Assembly (NCBI GenBank): GCA_905182985.1 | Contig: CAJJDN010000122.1 | Coordinates: forward strand, 2,746 to 66,745 | Reading direction: 5' to 3' | DNA length: 64,000 nt | Source: Paramecium sonneborni | Taxonomy: Eukaryota > Ciliophora > Oligohymenophorea > Peniculida > Parameciidae | Shown: positions 24,928 through 37,476 of the stretch, piece by piece | How positions within the stretch are numbered: the stretch's first letter is position 1 | How the letters are laid out: each line of letters starts with the position of its first letter | Notes under the pieces: generated by a model | The model's database searches: none | What the model saw: only the letters and a program-made list of their open reading frames with translations | What the model was told of the DNA's origin: nothing | Position numbers and translations under genes: made by a program

Positions 24928-25476
24928 TCACAATTATAGATCAAGAAATTATTAGAATAATTCTTATTATTTTAATGATTCTAAGTGCAAGTCATAAATA
25001 ATTTAACTTATGATTGTTTATTTGTAATTAATATATTACAAATTCTCTATTAATTAATTTTAAGAACATTTCAATATCATTAATTAAGAGAGAAAAGAAG
25101 AATTTGAATCTTTTTCAATTATGATTCTTTTTTTCCTTACCATTTAATCAATTTTTCTATAGTCACTAGTCCAATTTTCATTGTAAAACTCTGTTGTTGT
25201 AGATGAAATTCTGATATTCTTAAATCCATAGTTATTCATTTACCTAATTATATTACATTAGTTGTACTTTTAGAAACTTGTATAATTTGGTTATTTAAAG
25301 TATAAGGGCAATACAATTTCTTTAAATTATTTTATATCATGAATTATTAGTTTACTACCTCTTTCATCCCAACTAATTATATGATTATTTGATGCATCCT
25401 TTAATTATTCAAATTATTATACATTCAACATTGATTATAACTTTATTAAAAAGTTTGGCAATTTTGTTTCAGGCAT
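24928..25476 (-). CDS. HSF-type DNA-binding protein B, 174 aa, divergent
   Basis: Tandem neighbour of HSF-type protein A. The N-terminus opens directly into an HSF-like domain (PNFLIKLQSML, then IISWDERGSKLIIHD) with a diverged recognition helix (PNYTSFQKQMNNYGFK). The 24-nt intron sits inside that helix and must be removed to obtain it. Two expected recognition-helix positions are changed (Ser-Phe-Gln-Lys-Gln instead of Ser-Phe-x-Arg-Gln). The C-terminal half is short and helical. It may be a degenerate or specialised duplicate of its neighbour. Confidence 0.7.
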
Positions 25477-25837
25477 CTTGGTGTCTTTTATGAATATTTG
25501 ATAGTCTAAAACAAATTGAATTTATCAAACTGCATTTTATATTGAACATTCTATGATTTATAATATTTTATATTAATTCTATAGAATAAATTAAGCTTTT
25601 TATTTTCAATTATACTAATCCCAAAATTGTTATAATCAACCTCTATATTTTATTTCTTTCTGATTTTTTATGTTTTTATCTAAGTTATCTCAAATATTAT
25701 AAAAATATTGTTTTTGCTCTAATTTCTAAATTCAAGAAATTCATTCTAAAAAAGTTTTCAATTTACTCATTAATTAGGCTCAAATATAATAATAATTTTT
25801 TGCTTATTAATTAGACTGTATAATTATATTAAATCAT
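25469..25837 (-). CDS. hypothetical ORF, 122 aa
   Basis: Minus-strand frame ending at TGA 25469-25471, overlapping the start of HSF-type gene B by a few bases. It is basic and Leu/Ile rich with a Lys/Arg cluster in the middle. It crosses the edge (25785) of an assembly duplication. No motif is seen; it may be chance. Confidence 0.25.
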
Positions 25838-26321
25838 CTTGAAAAATGCAAATAAATATCAAATTATTCCATTATATGTATTTTATGAATGTACAAGTAT
25901 AAATAAAATGATCAAATGTTATTGGATTTCGAAAAGATGAATGTAAATAAAAAGTTAATTACTGAAATTTGACATTTGATTTAGATATTCATATTGAGAA
26001 ATTTTAAAGAAGCATTATCAATCAATATATATATGATCATATTTAATCTTTAACATATATGCTAAGTGATTCTAATATAAATGGATTCGTTATTTCATTG
26101 ATTGTTGATTTATTTTGCAGCATTATTAAAAAGATGATGTTTTCAATTTGCATAATTACGAAAAAAGTTGAAAAACTGAATATCCTTTGTTGAAGATAAT
26201 TTCATGAAAACATACTTGAACTTAAAAGTATATGATTAGAAATGTTATATAAGGTGTATGATTTAAAATAATACAAACAATATAGTCATTATTTCATATT
26301 TTCTCTCAAGAAATTATAAAT
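25838..26321. other. gene-poor gap
   Basis: A+T-rich sequence with TGA scattered in all frames; nothing recognised. It is repeated as 26863-27346 in the second copy of the assembly duplication. Confidence 0.4.
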
Positions 26322-26582
26322 TCAAAGTTACTCTTCATCTGTTTCCTCATCGATCATATCCAAGTGTAATTTGGTTTGAACGTTGATAAAGTGTCTTTTT
26401 TTTTATTTCAAAAGAGAAAGAAAATATTTTGATAGATCTTCGACTGAAGTACCATCATCAGAAGGAATTTCAAGTTTGAGAATTTAACCTTTTAAAAGTA
26501 GCTTTTCATCTTTAGATATTAGTTTTAATTCATAAAGTCCTTATAAAGTTTAAAAGCATTATTTGTAAAAGGTCATGTTCAT
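26322..26582 (-). CDS. small acidic-tailed hypothetical protein, 86 aa (first assembly copy)
   Basis: Intron-free minus-strand gene from ATG 26582 to TGA 26322-26324. It has an N-terminal helix (GLYELKLISKDEKLLLKG), a middle segment (SVEDLSKYFLSLLKQKKR) and a very acidic end (MIDEETDEEQL). Frame depends on a nine-base A run, which is the same length in both assembly copies. No family is recognised. It is probably a single-copy gene shown twice. Confidence 0.6.
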
Positions 26583-27346
26583 TAAAAAATTTATGGGTGT
26601 TTAATTATATAATTATATAACTATATAATTAAATTGAAGATCCAAACTTTATATAGCCTTAAATACAATTTTTTGTGATTAAATTGTGTAAATAAACCGA
26701 CTCAAATTATATAAACTATAAATAATTTGAATAAAAGACAAACATCAATGGTTAGTAATAAATTCTTTTGGTTATCTTCTGAAATATTTAAACTTATTAA
26801 TAAAAAAANTATAATAATAATTTTTTGCTTATTAATTAGACTGTATAATTATATTAAATCATCTTGAAAAATGCAAATAAATATCAAATTATTCCATTAT
26901 ATGTATTTTATGAATGTACAAGTATAAATAAAATGATCAAATGTTATTGGATTTCGAAAAGATGAATGTAAATAAAAAGTTAATTACTGAAATTTGACAT
27001 TTGATTTAGATATTCATATTGAGAAATTTTAAAGAAGCATTATCAATCAATATATATATGATCATATTTAATCTTTAACATATATGCTAAGTGATTCTAA
27101 TATAAATGGATTCGTTATTTCATTGATTGTTGATTTATTTTGCAGCATTATTAAAAAGATGATGTTTTCAATTTGCATAATTACGAAAAAAGTTGAAAAA
27201 CTGAATATCCTTTGTTGAAGATAATTTCATGAAAACATACTTGAACTTAAAAGTATATGATTAGAAATGTTATATAAGGTGTATGATTTAAAATAATACA
27301 AACAATATAGTCATTATTTCATATTTTCTCTCAAGAAATTATAAAT

Positions 27347-27607
27347 TCAAAGTTACTCTTCATCTGTTTCCTCATCGATCATATCCAAGTGTAATTTGGT
27401 TTGAACGTTGATAAAGTGTCTTTTTTTTTATTTCAAAAGAGAAAGAAAATATTTTGATAGATCTTCGACTGAAGTACCATCATCAGAAGGAATTTCAAGT
27501 TTGAGAATTTAACCTTTTAAAAGTAGCTTTTCATCTTTAGATATTAGTTTTAATTCATAAAGTCCTTATAAAGTTTAAAAGCATTATTTGTAAAAGGTCA
27601 TGTTCAT
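27347..27607 (-). CDS. small acidic-tailed hypothetical protein, 86 aa (second assembly copy)
   Basis: Identical to the gene at 26322-26582, shifted by 1025 bases, inside the second copy of the duplicated segment. It should be counted once. In the corrected order it lies about 230 bases upstream of, and divergent from, P1. Confidence 0.6.
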
Positions 27608-27833
27608 TAAAAAATTTATGGGTGTTTAATTATATAATTATATAACTATATAATTAAATTGAAGATCCAAACTTTATATAGCCTTAAATACAATTTTTTG
27701 TGATTAAATTGTGTAAATAAACCGACTCAAATTATATAAACTATAAATAATTTGAATAAAAGACAAACATCAATGGTTAGTAATAAATTCTTTTGGTTAT
27801 CTTCTGAAATATTTAAACTTATTAATAAAAAAA

Positions 27834-29461
27834 ATGAATACAGAATATCAAGGATTTGATACTCAAAATGTTACAGATAATTTGGATGAATTTGTCTACA
27901 AAATCAGCAGAAATCAGTAAGTTTTGGTTTTTATGTTGATGACTTTCTTTGCCTTAATTAGATTAATCTCAATACTAACATAAGGGAAATCTTATTATGC
28001 TCTTTATGGAGGAGGCTTTTTAATTTATACTATTTTACTGCTTTTGATATCTTTCAAAGGAAAACTATGGATTAAGAAATATGGAAATCTGTTAACATGT
28101 TGTGTTCTAGGTTTAATGTAAATTTAAGCATATTAAACTAATAACATAGAGGAACTGTAATAAAATTAATAATTAAATATCATATTTTCTATGATTATAT
28201 TTAGCATATTAGATCTAAAAGGGGCATATTTTTAAATTATTGTTTTTATTGGTATAAAAATTTGGATTCAAGTCTCATAGAATACTAAATTCAATAGTTA
28301 TACTTTAATATTTTAATTGTTAGAAGCAATCTTAGTAGGAATTTATGTATTTTATTAACAATAAGGACATAAAATTAGATTTTCTTAAGAATGTTTTGAG
28401 AAATAACTATGTAATATAATTTATAAATTAGTTCGGTTTCTACCAGATTTAATATAAAATTAATTTCTTATGTTTAATTTAGATAAACAAAGCTCGAGCT
28501 TTAATTTGAGATTTAAAAGTGATATTACATCTATTAAATGGGATGATTCAAATGCACCTACATCTAATTTAAGATCATTTCTTAGGAATTGTTTTTATGA
28601 AGATTAATCATTAGAATAATATATTTTATCAAGAAACAATCTTAAAGATTATAATCATAATCATTATTTTACTCAAAATTTAAATCTTCAATATTTTGAT
28701 CATAAATCAAATTTAATAAGTTTAAATTATTCAGAATGTTTTCTAGGAGAAAAATATTATTTAATTACTTTTAATGAAAAGAAATATGACTATTTAACAG
28801 ACATTAACAATTCATTAATAACTTGTATTAATAGGAATCAAGAACTTACTATTAGTTTTTTAAGAAAATAATTACATCTGATATCTTCAGCAATGATTTA
28901 AAAAAATTAATTATAATAATTAGCTAAATCGAAAATACATACAATGTATTTTCTTGGTTAATTTTTATAAATTAATAGCTTTTCATAAATAGATCCAAAT
29001 ATAAAGGATATTAATCTTACAAAATTATTGTAATTATTAGTGAATCTTTATTGTATTGCTTATAAGCCTATTCAAATTGAATTATAATCAGATGAACACA
29101 ATGATTTTTATATAAAGAGCAATGAAGAATTAATTTAAACATTCTTTCAAATTTTATGTTAGCTATTAATTCGATTAAAAGCTAATGTATTAAAAAATTA
29201 ATTAATTTTTGGACAAGATTAAAATAATAGAAAATTATTTTATATAATCATTAGAACAGAGTGTTATTAGGAGTTTAGAAGTTAACTTTACAGCAATCCC
29301 TTCTTTTAGAAAATATAAAGAAGATTATGTCCAAATCTCGACATTCTCATATAAAATTAGTGTAAATATAAATTAATAATGTTTTAGCTGTAAAATTTTA
29401 TTTATATAAAAATTATTAACCTTTAGAAGAGATTAGAGAATTAGAAGATGAGATTATTTGA
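27834..29461 (+). CDS. membrane receptor-like family, member P1, 533 aa (pseudo-histidine-kinase layout)
   Basis: First of six paralogues in the window. The N-terminal 200 residues hold about six hydrophobic segments (for example LVFMLMTFFALIRLISIL and FLIYTILLLLISF). A PAS-like region follows, then a helical segment (ISFLRKQLHLI, then SKIHTMYFLGQF) and a region resembling a histidine-kinase ATPase start (SNEELIQTFFQILCQLL). No phospho-acceptor His in an HE-x-R context and no N-box Asn are visible. The end (IRELEDEII) is shared with P2. One intron, 29362-29387, is needed to reach that ending and gives 534 codons. The role is probably sensing or scaffolding at a membrane; enzymatic activity is unlikely. 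The histidine-kinase relation is inferred from layout only. Confidence 0.75.
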
Positions 29462-29606
29462 TTTTTCTTTTTAAAAGTGATTAATATTGCAAATTTTTTA
29501 GGTTAAAATATTTATGTTTATATTTTATTTTTATTTTTAATGAAGTTCTTATAAAGAAGTTAATTAATTGAGTTTGAATGATTGAATATTAAAATTATCT
29601 AAAAAC

Positions 29607-31253
29607 ATGAGAAAGAAGTTCACATTACAGTTTTCGCATCCTACAATTGAATAAGCTTATTAAAAAGATAGGTTATTGAAACATTTGTGGATGAAGAAAA
29701 TACTGGCAATATTAATCCTTTTGTTTTCAATAGTCGGTTTAATTAGTTCGCTATTTTACGAAAAAAAAGAAATTATGTATTGGGAAATAGGGTTTACAAG
29801 CTACAGCATATTTTTAGTTATAATATCCCTTAAAGGATCTCCAGAGAAAGTAAAGACTATCTTTCAATTTACAAATATAATTATATTATTCCTTTAGATT
29901 CGCGCAAATTAATATTCAAACCCTTAAAGTATATATTTAAGTGGATAAAACATAATGATTTTCAATATGATAATGTTTTATTTTTCAAGTATTCAAGAAG
30001 CACCAATTTAACTGTTACTCTTTCTAATTTCAAGATGCTTAATAACTGGTCTTGTGAATGATATTTTTATAGGATAAGATTTAATATCAATTGTTATAAC
30101 ATCAATTGGTATATTGATTTTTATTTATCAAAATGATAAGATTTAAAGAGAGCATTTCTTATTGTAATTCTCTGATAAACAATGGGGTATGAATATTAAT
30201 TAATTAAAGAATAAACTTTATCTACTATTATTTAAAGTCCTTTTGTAATGTTTACTTTTGATGAAGAAAGATTGAATTTTAATTTAAAAATTGCTAATGA
30301 TATGAAAGGAATATGTTGGGATAATGAAAAAGCACCTTCAGAAAATTTAAGATTCTTTTTAAGATCATTTAAAATGGGAAACGATAATCTTGAATAATAT
30401 TTAGTAACAAGAAGTAGAACTTGTAGTGATTATACAAAGATTTATTAATTTCAATTAAGAATTCAAAGAAATGAATAAATTTATGGAACTAAGAAATATG
30501 TTATACGATTTTCAGATTTCTATTTGAGAGAATAAGTATTTTTAATTGTATTTGATTAACATGAATAAAAAATTAGAACTTTAGAGAAAGTAAAAACTGC
30601 CTTGATTTAAGGAATTAATTAACATCAAAATTTAACCATCAATTTCTTAGAAAAGTAATTATAATTAATATAAAATATAATTATTTCCAATAATTATATA
30701 AGTACTATCTATAAAATGAAAATTCATTGCATGTATTTTATTGGAAAATATACATAATGTAATAGTTTCTAAGAAATTGAATAAAAAATAATATAAATTA
30801 ATATTACTGATATGATTAAGGGATTAATTCACATCTATTGTATGGCTTATAAATAAATTTAAATTGAATTTTCTAGTACTACATTTGAAGATATTTATAT
30901 TTTTAGTAATGAATAACTACTGAATATATTTTTAGTAATTATATTTCAAACTCTTATTCGGATTTTTTAAAATGGAAAAACAGTTTTTGTTCACATAAGT
31001 GAAATTAATACATAAAAAGATTTAGAATTAATAAAAATCAGTATTTTATTTAACAATTCAGAAGAACTCAAATAGAAATTAGTTTTTAATTCACTATTTT
31101 ATAAGATCTAAGTTAGACTAAGCCCAAAAGTAGATATTGTATATAATGATAATGGTAATGATTATTTGATAATAATTAGCATGTCATTTTGAAATATATA
31201 AAGATTTGAATTAATTGAATGCAATTCGTATATTAGAGGAAGATTTAATATGA
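29607..31253 (+). CDS. membrane receptor-like family, member P2, 532 aa
   Basis: Tandem paralogue of P1, starting 145 bases after it. About six hydrophobic segments lie in the first 190 residues (for example ILAILILLFSIVGLISSLF and SIVITSIGILIFIYQ). The cytoplasmic part follows P1 block by block: FVMFTFDEERLNFNL, ENLRFFLRSF, LTINFLEKQLQLI, MKIHCMYFIGKY, SNEQLLNIFLVII and the end IRILEEDLI. Two introns, 30187-30209 and 31155-31179, give 533 codons. As in P1, the His and Asn expected for an active histidine kinase are not found. Confidence 0.75.
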
Positions 31254-31328
31254 CTCAATTTTAGTTAATTAAAATTTAATTTTTTACTCAAATAAAAAAC
31301 AAAACACAAATATATATATCATTATAAA

Positions 31329-32634
31329 TCATTTTATTTTATTCAAAAAGGAAGATTTATCATTTCTAGTATTAGATCTTCTACTAAAAACAATCTTTCT
31401 TTGACTAATAATTTAAATTTAATCTTCATCTTTAGATTTTCTTTAATTATTTATAATCGAAACACTTGTAGATCTACCATTACGAGAGGTAATTCTATTT
31501 AGAGTTAATTTATTTAATTAAGGTAACTCTTTGAACCAAGAGTGATTTTGAATGTCAAAAATATTAAACCTTTCTTTTGGATTATTAATAAAAATCTAAC
31601 TGAAAAGATTAATCAAATCTTTAGTAATATTTTTTTTTGGATAACTATAATTACATTATATTATGTTTCTATAGGTTTCAGAAGGATTAACACCATCGAA
31701 TGGTAATCTTCCAAAAACTAATCCATAAATAATGCATCCAACTGCCCATACATCTTAAGATGTTTAGATATACTTATAAGTAGAAGAAAGAACTTCTGGA
31801 GCGAGATAAGATAGAGTTCCTATAACACTATCAATTTATTTTAATTTTCCAGCATAATTTGAAACCCCAAAGTCAATTATTTTTATCTAATTTTGATATA
31901 AATTTAATACTTGTTTGGAATTTGGTGATGTTAACATAATATTTTCTAATTTCAAATCACAATGAACAATGTTTTTTTCATGACAATAAGCAATTGCATC
32001 TACTATCTATTTAGAATATAGTTTTGCATCTCCTTCAGTTAATTTAGCTATTATAAATATTTAATTAATAATTACAATTAGCTAAGTTTATTAGAGATCC
32101 CCCATTTAAGTATTCCATAATTAATATAATCTCCTTTTGATTTTACATTTCAAAGCTCTAATGCAATTTAACTATATTCTTATGATCTAATGCCTTTAAA
32201 ATTATGGATTCTTTTGAAATTCCATCTATTTCTTTACCCAATAAAGCTTAGTAATTAATTTTCTTTAAGGCTACTAATTCTTTAGTAATTTTATGCTATC
32301 CTAATAATACTACTCCTTAACCACCTTCACCAATCTTTTTGATGATATCATATTGTTATTAGATAATATTTAGTTTAATATCTTCATTACTTAGCTCGAC
32401 ATAAAGTGTTGTTCCTTTTTTTATATTAATCAAATCACATTCTTCAATTTCAGTTCCATCTTGTTTGAATAGTCTTATAAATGTCACATTTTTTTGCCAG
32501 GCAATTTATATCAATTTCATAATATCTGACAATTTTGTATTTTGATATAGTTATAATTACAAGGGATTGTAATTCAAAGAAATCAGAGTACAAAATCGAA
32601 CTTATTTAAAAAAGGGGTATTTAGTAATACTCAT
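31329..32634 (-). CDS. Ser/Thr protein kinase with N-terminal ubiquitin-like domain, 425 aa
   Basis: The first 80 residues look like a ubiquitin-like or DCX-like fold (LSDIMKLIQIAW, FIRLFKQDGTEI, INIKKGTTLYVEL). The kinase domain follows with GEGGQGVVLL, VALKKI, the catalytic loop HCDLKLEN, DFGVSNYA and SYLAPEVL. The usual HRD arginine is Cys, so it is a non-RD kinase; the catalytic Asp and Asn are kept. The fold resembles AMPK/SNF1-like CAMK enzymes. The tail is short and basic. One 28-nt intron near 32051-32078 gives 426 codons. The upstream start at 32634 was chosen over ATG 32520 because it completes the N-terminal domain. It lies between family members P2 and P3. Confidence 0.8.
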
Positions 32635-32882
32635 CTATTTAATTATTATTATCAAAAACAATATTCTGCATTTTATTTGAAATTGTATGTAGAGTAATTT
32701 ATTCTTTTTCAGTTACATCACCTATTTACAAAATCTTTAAAATAGACTTTTTTTTGGGTTTTATGAATGTTTATTTGGATTCAGTTATGTTTTTAAGGTT
32801 TAGTAACATCAAAATAAATTTTATAATATTATATAATGATATCATATATATATTCTTAATTTCTTAAATTTTATAATTATAA

Positions 32883-34489
32883 TCAATCATCTTAAAATTT
32901 ATTTAATGATTTTAATTATGAAACATCTTTATACAATTAAATATTTATTCCATTCTCATTTACTCTTACTTCACTTTCAGGAGAATGTAATTTTAAATAC
33001 AATTTTATAACAAGGTTTTTATTTAAATTTTCCACCAAAATAAATGAATTTAGACATATTATTTGAATAAATAAAATTTCAAATTTAGAATGTAAAATAA
33101 TTCTTGTTTTAAATTTTTAGTCTGTTGTTGTTTTTCTTAAAATGACTTGCAATAATTAAATAATAAAATCTTAAGGCATATCTTTATACTGAATTGCATC
33201 AAATTTATTATCAGTGAAATCAAATTAAAGATTAATATCAATATAAGCTTTTTAAAATAATGAAATTATGGCTATAAACAATTATTTAAAATCAATACAA
33301 ACTGTTTATAATTATTTGTTGTTTTATGAAAATGAATTTGATATTTTATATTTTCCTTAAAAATACAAATGATGAAGTTTTAATTAATAGAGTAATTAAA
33401 TTCTACTTGTTTCATTCTATAAACTAAGATTAATTAATGTTGCTTGCTTTTTTAAGAAGTTGTAAACTAATTATTAATGTTAGCTAATCAAATTTATTAG
33501 ATTATCTTTAGTAGATTATAAATATTATGCTCTCTATTTAGATTGCTCTAATACAATTAAGAAATTGTCATCCAAATGATATAATTCTGCAAGGAGAATA
33601 TTAGTTTCCTCAAAATCAACAGAATCAAATTAATTTGGCTTTAGTGTAAATTAATTTAAATAAAAAAACTAGGATTATTTTTCAATTCGTTTCAGTATGA
33701 ATTATTCAATAGTTACACCTGAAATATGTTGGAGTCTAAAAAATTATCTAAAATTATCTTCTTAAGAGAATTCTTGATTGCAATAAGGAAATCTATCTAT
33801 TTTACTCGAATTCTTATATTTAAAGGACATTCTATTGGGATCAAATGAAAATAGAACAAATGGATCACTGATTACTGAAGGTAATAATTAATCTATATAG
33901 ATATCAGAATATTAATAATACACCAATCGTTTCCTTGATTATTACTTAAAAATAGCAGTCTTCTTTATTTTTCTATATTGTATACTACAGAAACAAAACA
34001 AAGTGGACATATAATAGATAATATTATGGAACAGCTGTCTGTTTAACCATCAAAAAGTCCTGCTATTAGTAATTTAAATGTAGTTAAAAAAAAAGTATTG
34101 ATTACAGCCAATTTATAATCAATAATTAGAAGTATTGTTGTGTGTGCAATGGACAAATTAGTACCAAGAATAAATTAATTAGTACCTTCATAACCATGTA
34201 ATTAGAGTAAAACCAGTAAATTATTGATGAATACCATACAAAATATGGTACCAGATGAACAGAATTTAAATATTAAAATGGACATAAGTATTATCATTGA
34301 TAAGATTGCTGATGTGATTAATATGCCCACAACATTTTCTTGATGAGCAAAACTTACTAATCGTATTAGTGTTATTACAAATGATAAGAAGGCTATTTTC
34401 TTAAAGGTATCATAGCAATATTATTCTTTTTCTTTTTGATACAAAGTTTCTAAATGTTGCTATCTAAAGGTTTGTGAAAATTTATTCAT
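32883..34489 (-). CDS. membrane receptor-like family, member P3, 525 aa
   Basis: Third paralogue, on the opposite strand to P1 and P2. The N-terminal 190 residues contain about six hydrophobic segments (for example ITSAILSMIILMSILIF and IILSIICPLCFVSVVY). The cytoplasmic part has DPFVLFSFDPNRMSF, the helical VYNFLKKQATLI and KLHHLYFQGKY, aligned with P1 and P2. A 29-nt intron near 33873-33901 joins the membrane half to the PAS-like half and gives 526 codons. The last residues (YKDVSQLKSLNKF) resemble the P2 ending but are shorter. Confidence 0.75.
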
Positions 34490-34836
34490 AGTTTTATTAA
34501 TGACTTAAAATATTTAAATGAACAATTAATATATATCTAAGATTTAGTAAGCTAATTATTTGAAGAATTAATTATGATTATAGTGTAGAAAATGAGTTTA
34601 AATAATATTTAAAGATGGTGATTTCAGATAAATGATTTTATGTTATATTTTTATTAAAAAATAGAAAATAGTAGGAGATATAGTATTGATGGAGTAGAGT
34701 AGAAAGGTTTAGTGAAATGGATGCGAATAGGTGAAAGGTAAAAAATATAAAATTGAATAATTAAATAAAATTAATTTCTATAAGGGTAGAAATAAAATTA
34801 ATAATTTATATATAAAAATAAAAATTAAAAATTGAA
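34490..34836. other. gap between divergent genes P3 and SF-assemblin
   Basis: Short shared upstream region of two divergent genes. It is purine-rich on the plus strand towards 34836, with no supported frame. Confidence 0.4.
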
Positions 34837-35688
34837 ATGTCTAGAGTGAAATAATCTTTATGTAAGAATGATTAATGATGATTTTAGACGCATAACCATC
34901 TCCAAGTACAGGTAGAATTTAAAAGATATCTGAGAAGTTATCAACTATATAGATAGGAGTGGAGAATGAAAGATTTTAGAGATTGGAATAAGCAGAATAA
35001 CGTATACAATAGGCAGAGGATGCATTTAATGAATTTTAAGAGTAGATTTTTACAAAGCTTAATGGGTTGAGAGATTAAGTAAAAAATAGATAAAATAAGT
35101 TAATAGTTGGGTAAATTATAGAAATAGGTGGAAGATGATAGATAGGCAAAAGAATAAGCAATAGATGCAAAGAATAGAGATGTATTGGCATTGACAAAGA
35201 AGTTTGAGAATGCAATAGAGAATGAATAATAAGGAAAGAAGGAAGGAGAAGCAAAGATACTTAGATTGACAGAAGATAAATCAGCATTATTAAGAACAGA
35301 AGTATAGAAAGAGACAGCATAAAGAGTAGATGCAATTGAAGGAATTCATTAAGGATTGTAAAATGATTTACCAAAGATTTAAGAAGCTATTAGAGAAGAA
35401 GCTAATGAAAGAGATGAATCAGATTAAAATGTATTAATTATTAAATAATTAATATAGGTAATGAAATCAATCACAGATGAATTAGTTAAATTAAGTAATT
35501 TAATTAATGTTGAGAAGAGAAATAGAGATGAAAGTGAATAATCAATATTTGAGATGTTAAAGGATATTGTAAATAGAGTGAAGGTTGAATTAGATTAAGA
35601 AAAGAGAAGTAGAGAATAATCAGAAGAGCATTTACTTAGTTTATTGGAAGATACATGCAATAAATTGAGTATTGCAGCAAATTTATGA
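34837..35688 (+). CDS. SF-assemblin, striated rootlet fibre protein, 267 aa
   Basis: Structural coiled-coil protein that builds the striated fibres attached to basal bodies. The whole product is an uninterrupted alpha-helical coiled coil after a short Pro/Ser head (QPSPSTGRIQKI), the arrangement seen in SF-assemblins and beta-giardin. Typical segments include GVENERFQRLEQAE, NEFQEQIFTKLNGLRDQ and the family end (LLSLLEDTCNKL). Introns of 26 nt (34858-34883) and 22 nt (near 35114) give 268 codons. The protein is slightly shorter than algal SF-assemblins. Two ciliary genes follow on the same strand. Confidence 0.88.
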
Positions 35689-35737
35689 AGAAATTGATAT
35701 ATTAATATAATATTAATATATATATATAAATATTTAA

Positions 35738-36755
35738 ATGGTTTTAATTCATTATAAGAAAACAGAGTTGAATCAATTTTTATATGAATGTAGTGCTAAT
35801 ACTCCTACAGATTAAGTTATAAAAGATCTTGTTGAAAGTAATCAAATTTAATAATTACATTAGTAAATAATATGAGGATTATTCTAGATCGTTTGGCATG
35901 TGCAATGGAAGATTTAGCTACACATGGTAAATTTATAATTATATATATATAATAGGACCATTAAAACCTGAAGATACTAGAGGATTATCTGAATAATCAC
36001 TTATTGATGCAGCTATAGAAACTATGGCACCAGAAAAAAAACCATGGGCAGTTACTCCTTAATAATTATTACCTGGTTAAAGAATTAATCCTGATAAAAC
36101 AGCATATCGAACTGGAGTTATCCAAACTGAAGAATTATCTAAAATGGTTATTGATAATTGTACTAAAGTTAAATAAGCAATTTCAAAAAATTTAGTTGAT
36201 TTAAAATAATGTTTAACTCCTAAAATTGTTTAAGAATAATTAGATTTATTAAGAGGATGTATGATGATATGTTATCCTGGATATCATGGATTACCACCTT
36301 GGGAACCAGCTAGAGAAATCTTAGAAGGTTAATATGATACTTAACCTACATTCAATGAACAATATGATTTTTTAGATGAAAAATAAACATCATTATGGTG
36401 GGCTGGTAAAGAATTACTTAGAGGTAAATTATTATCTGATTTTATTGGAAAAAATGATAAAACTAAAATTGTAAAATCTCTCATTATATTTTCTATTAGA
36501 TTGTTAGATTATAAAAAACTGGAGCTGGTGCACCTGTTAGAGAACCTGCTGTTGATGCTGAAACATAAAAAAAAATGATGGCATTTTATTATAAAAAATA
36601 ATAAGAATAAAAAGTATACATTTTCTATTATAGTATTTTAGGATTTAGAAGCTGATGCTGAAGATTAATATCTAAATTCTTAATGGGCTAATCCTAAATA
36701 ATTGAAATAGTAATTAATGGGGGCTAATGATAAAATTTCATGGAAACCTAAATGA
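35738..36755 (+). CDS. CFAP298: CFAP298 homologue (C21orf59/Kurly), 301 aa
   Basis: Conserved cilia protein needed for dynein-arm assembly and planar positioning of cilia. The sequence follows the family from start to end: MVLIHYKKTELNQFLYE, ERLAC-like ILDRLACAMEDLATHG, TLWWAGKEL-like SLWWAGKELLRGKLLSDF, GAGAPVREP, KMMAFYYKKQQE and the terminal NSQWANPKQ followed by KISWKPK. Four introns of 26, 29, 29 and 28 nt give 302 codons, close to the human length. It begins 50 bases after the SF-assemblin gene. This is one of the firmest identifications in the window. Confidence 0.93.
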
Positions 36756-36801
36756 TTTCATGTTGTAGATTATAAATAAAAATTAATAAATTAATTATTT
36801 T

Positions 36802-37476
36802 ATGAAACGAAAAACATTATTGCTTGAAGCAGATATTATTCAGTAAATTAAGAGTGCTTTTAATCTTAATTAACTTGAAATCACTGAACTTATGACCTAA
36901 GCTAAACGATATGATCCTAAGGGTACTGGATATATCAGCAAAACTGAAGTTGATGATATTATGAGAGGCATCTAACTTATTTTACAATTTAGATCTTAAA
37001 TTACTTAATAATGAAAAGCTTATCGCCAAATTCAAAGAAGAACTTAAATAATATGATACTAAAATGTTAGATCTTAAACAGATTTGCGATCTTTATTGTA
37101 AATTAAAAAATTATTAATAATAATTGGATGATGAAGAAACAATTACATAAGAATACAGTATTCTATTTTAATTATCTACATTTAGTTGATGCTTTTGTAG
37201 CCTTAGGAGGTAATCCTGATAGAACAGGCTTCGTTTAAAAATAAATGATTTTTGATATTGTACAAAGTGAATTTGAACTTAAAATTGATTTAGAATCTTT
37301 TCTTGGAGATTTCCAAGGAAATCAATTAGAATTTGAAGATTTTTGTCAATTATTTGAGAATGCGGGAGAAGATGCTAAGTCTTTTATTACTGTATTATAT
37401 TATTTCCAATTTAGAGCTTCTCTTAAGCAAAACGTAATAATAATAATGATTTCACTGTCAGATTTAAAGACTTTGA
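36802..37476 (+). CDS. EF-hand axonemal-type protein, 197 aa, with a GC-AG intron
   Basis: Calmodulin-superfamily protein. A first EF-like loop (YDPKGTGYISKTE) lies near residue 40; the second half has ALGGNPDRTGFV, then IVQSEFELKIDLESFL and FEDFCQLFENAG, as in flagellar EF-hand proteins in which the GG-N-P-D-x-x-G block is typical. The loops lack some acidic ligands, so calcium binding is uncertain. Introns are 36968-36992 (GC..AG, 25 nt), a GT-AG intron of 28 nt near 37155 and one of 28 nt near 37434, giving 198 codons. It sits in a run of cytoskeletal genes. The exact orthologue is not assigned. Confidence 0.75.

Larger units (their letters stand above)
25785..27833. repeat. assembly duplication around the N at 26809 (two copies of 1024 bp)
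   Basis: Bases 25785-26808 and 26810-27833 read the same with one N between them. The first copy ends a few A residues short of the P1 start codon; the second runs straight into it. This is best explained as an unmerged contig overlap. Confidence 0.9.
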
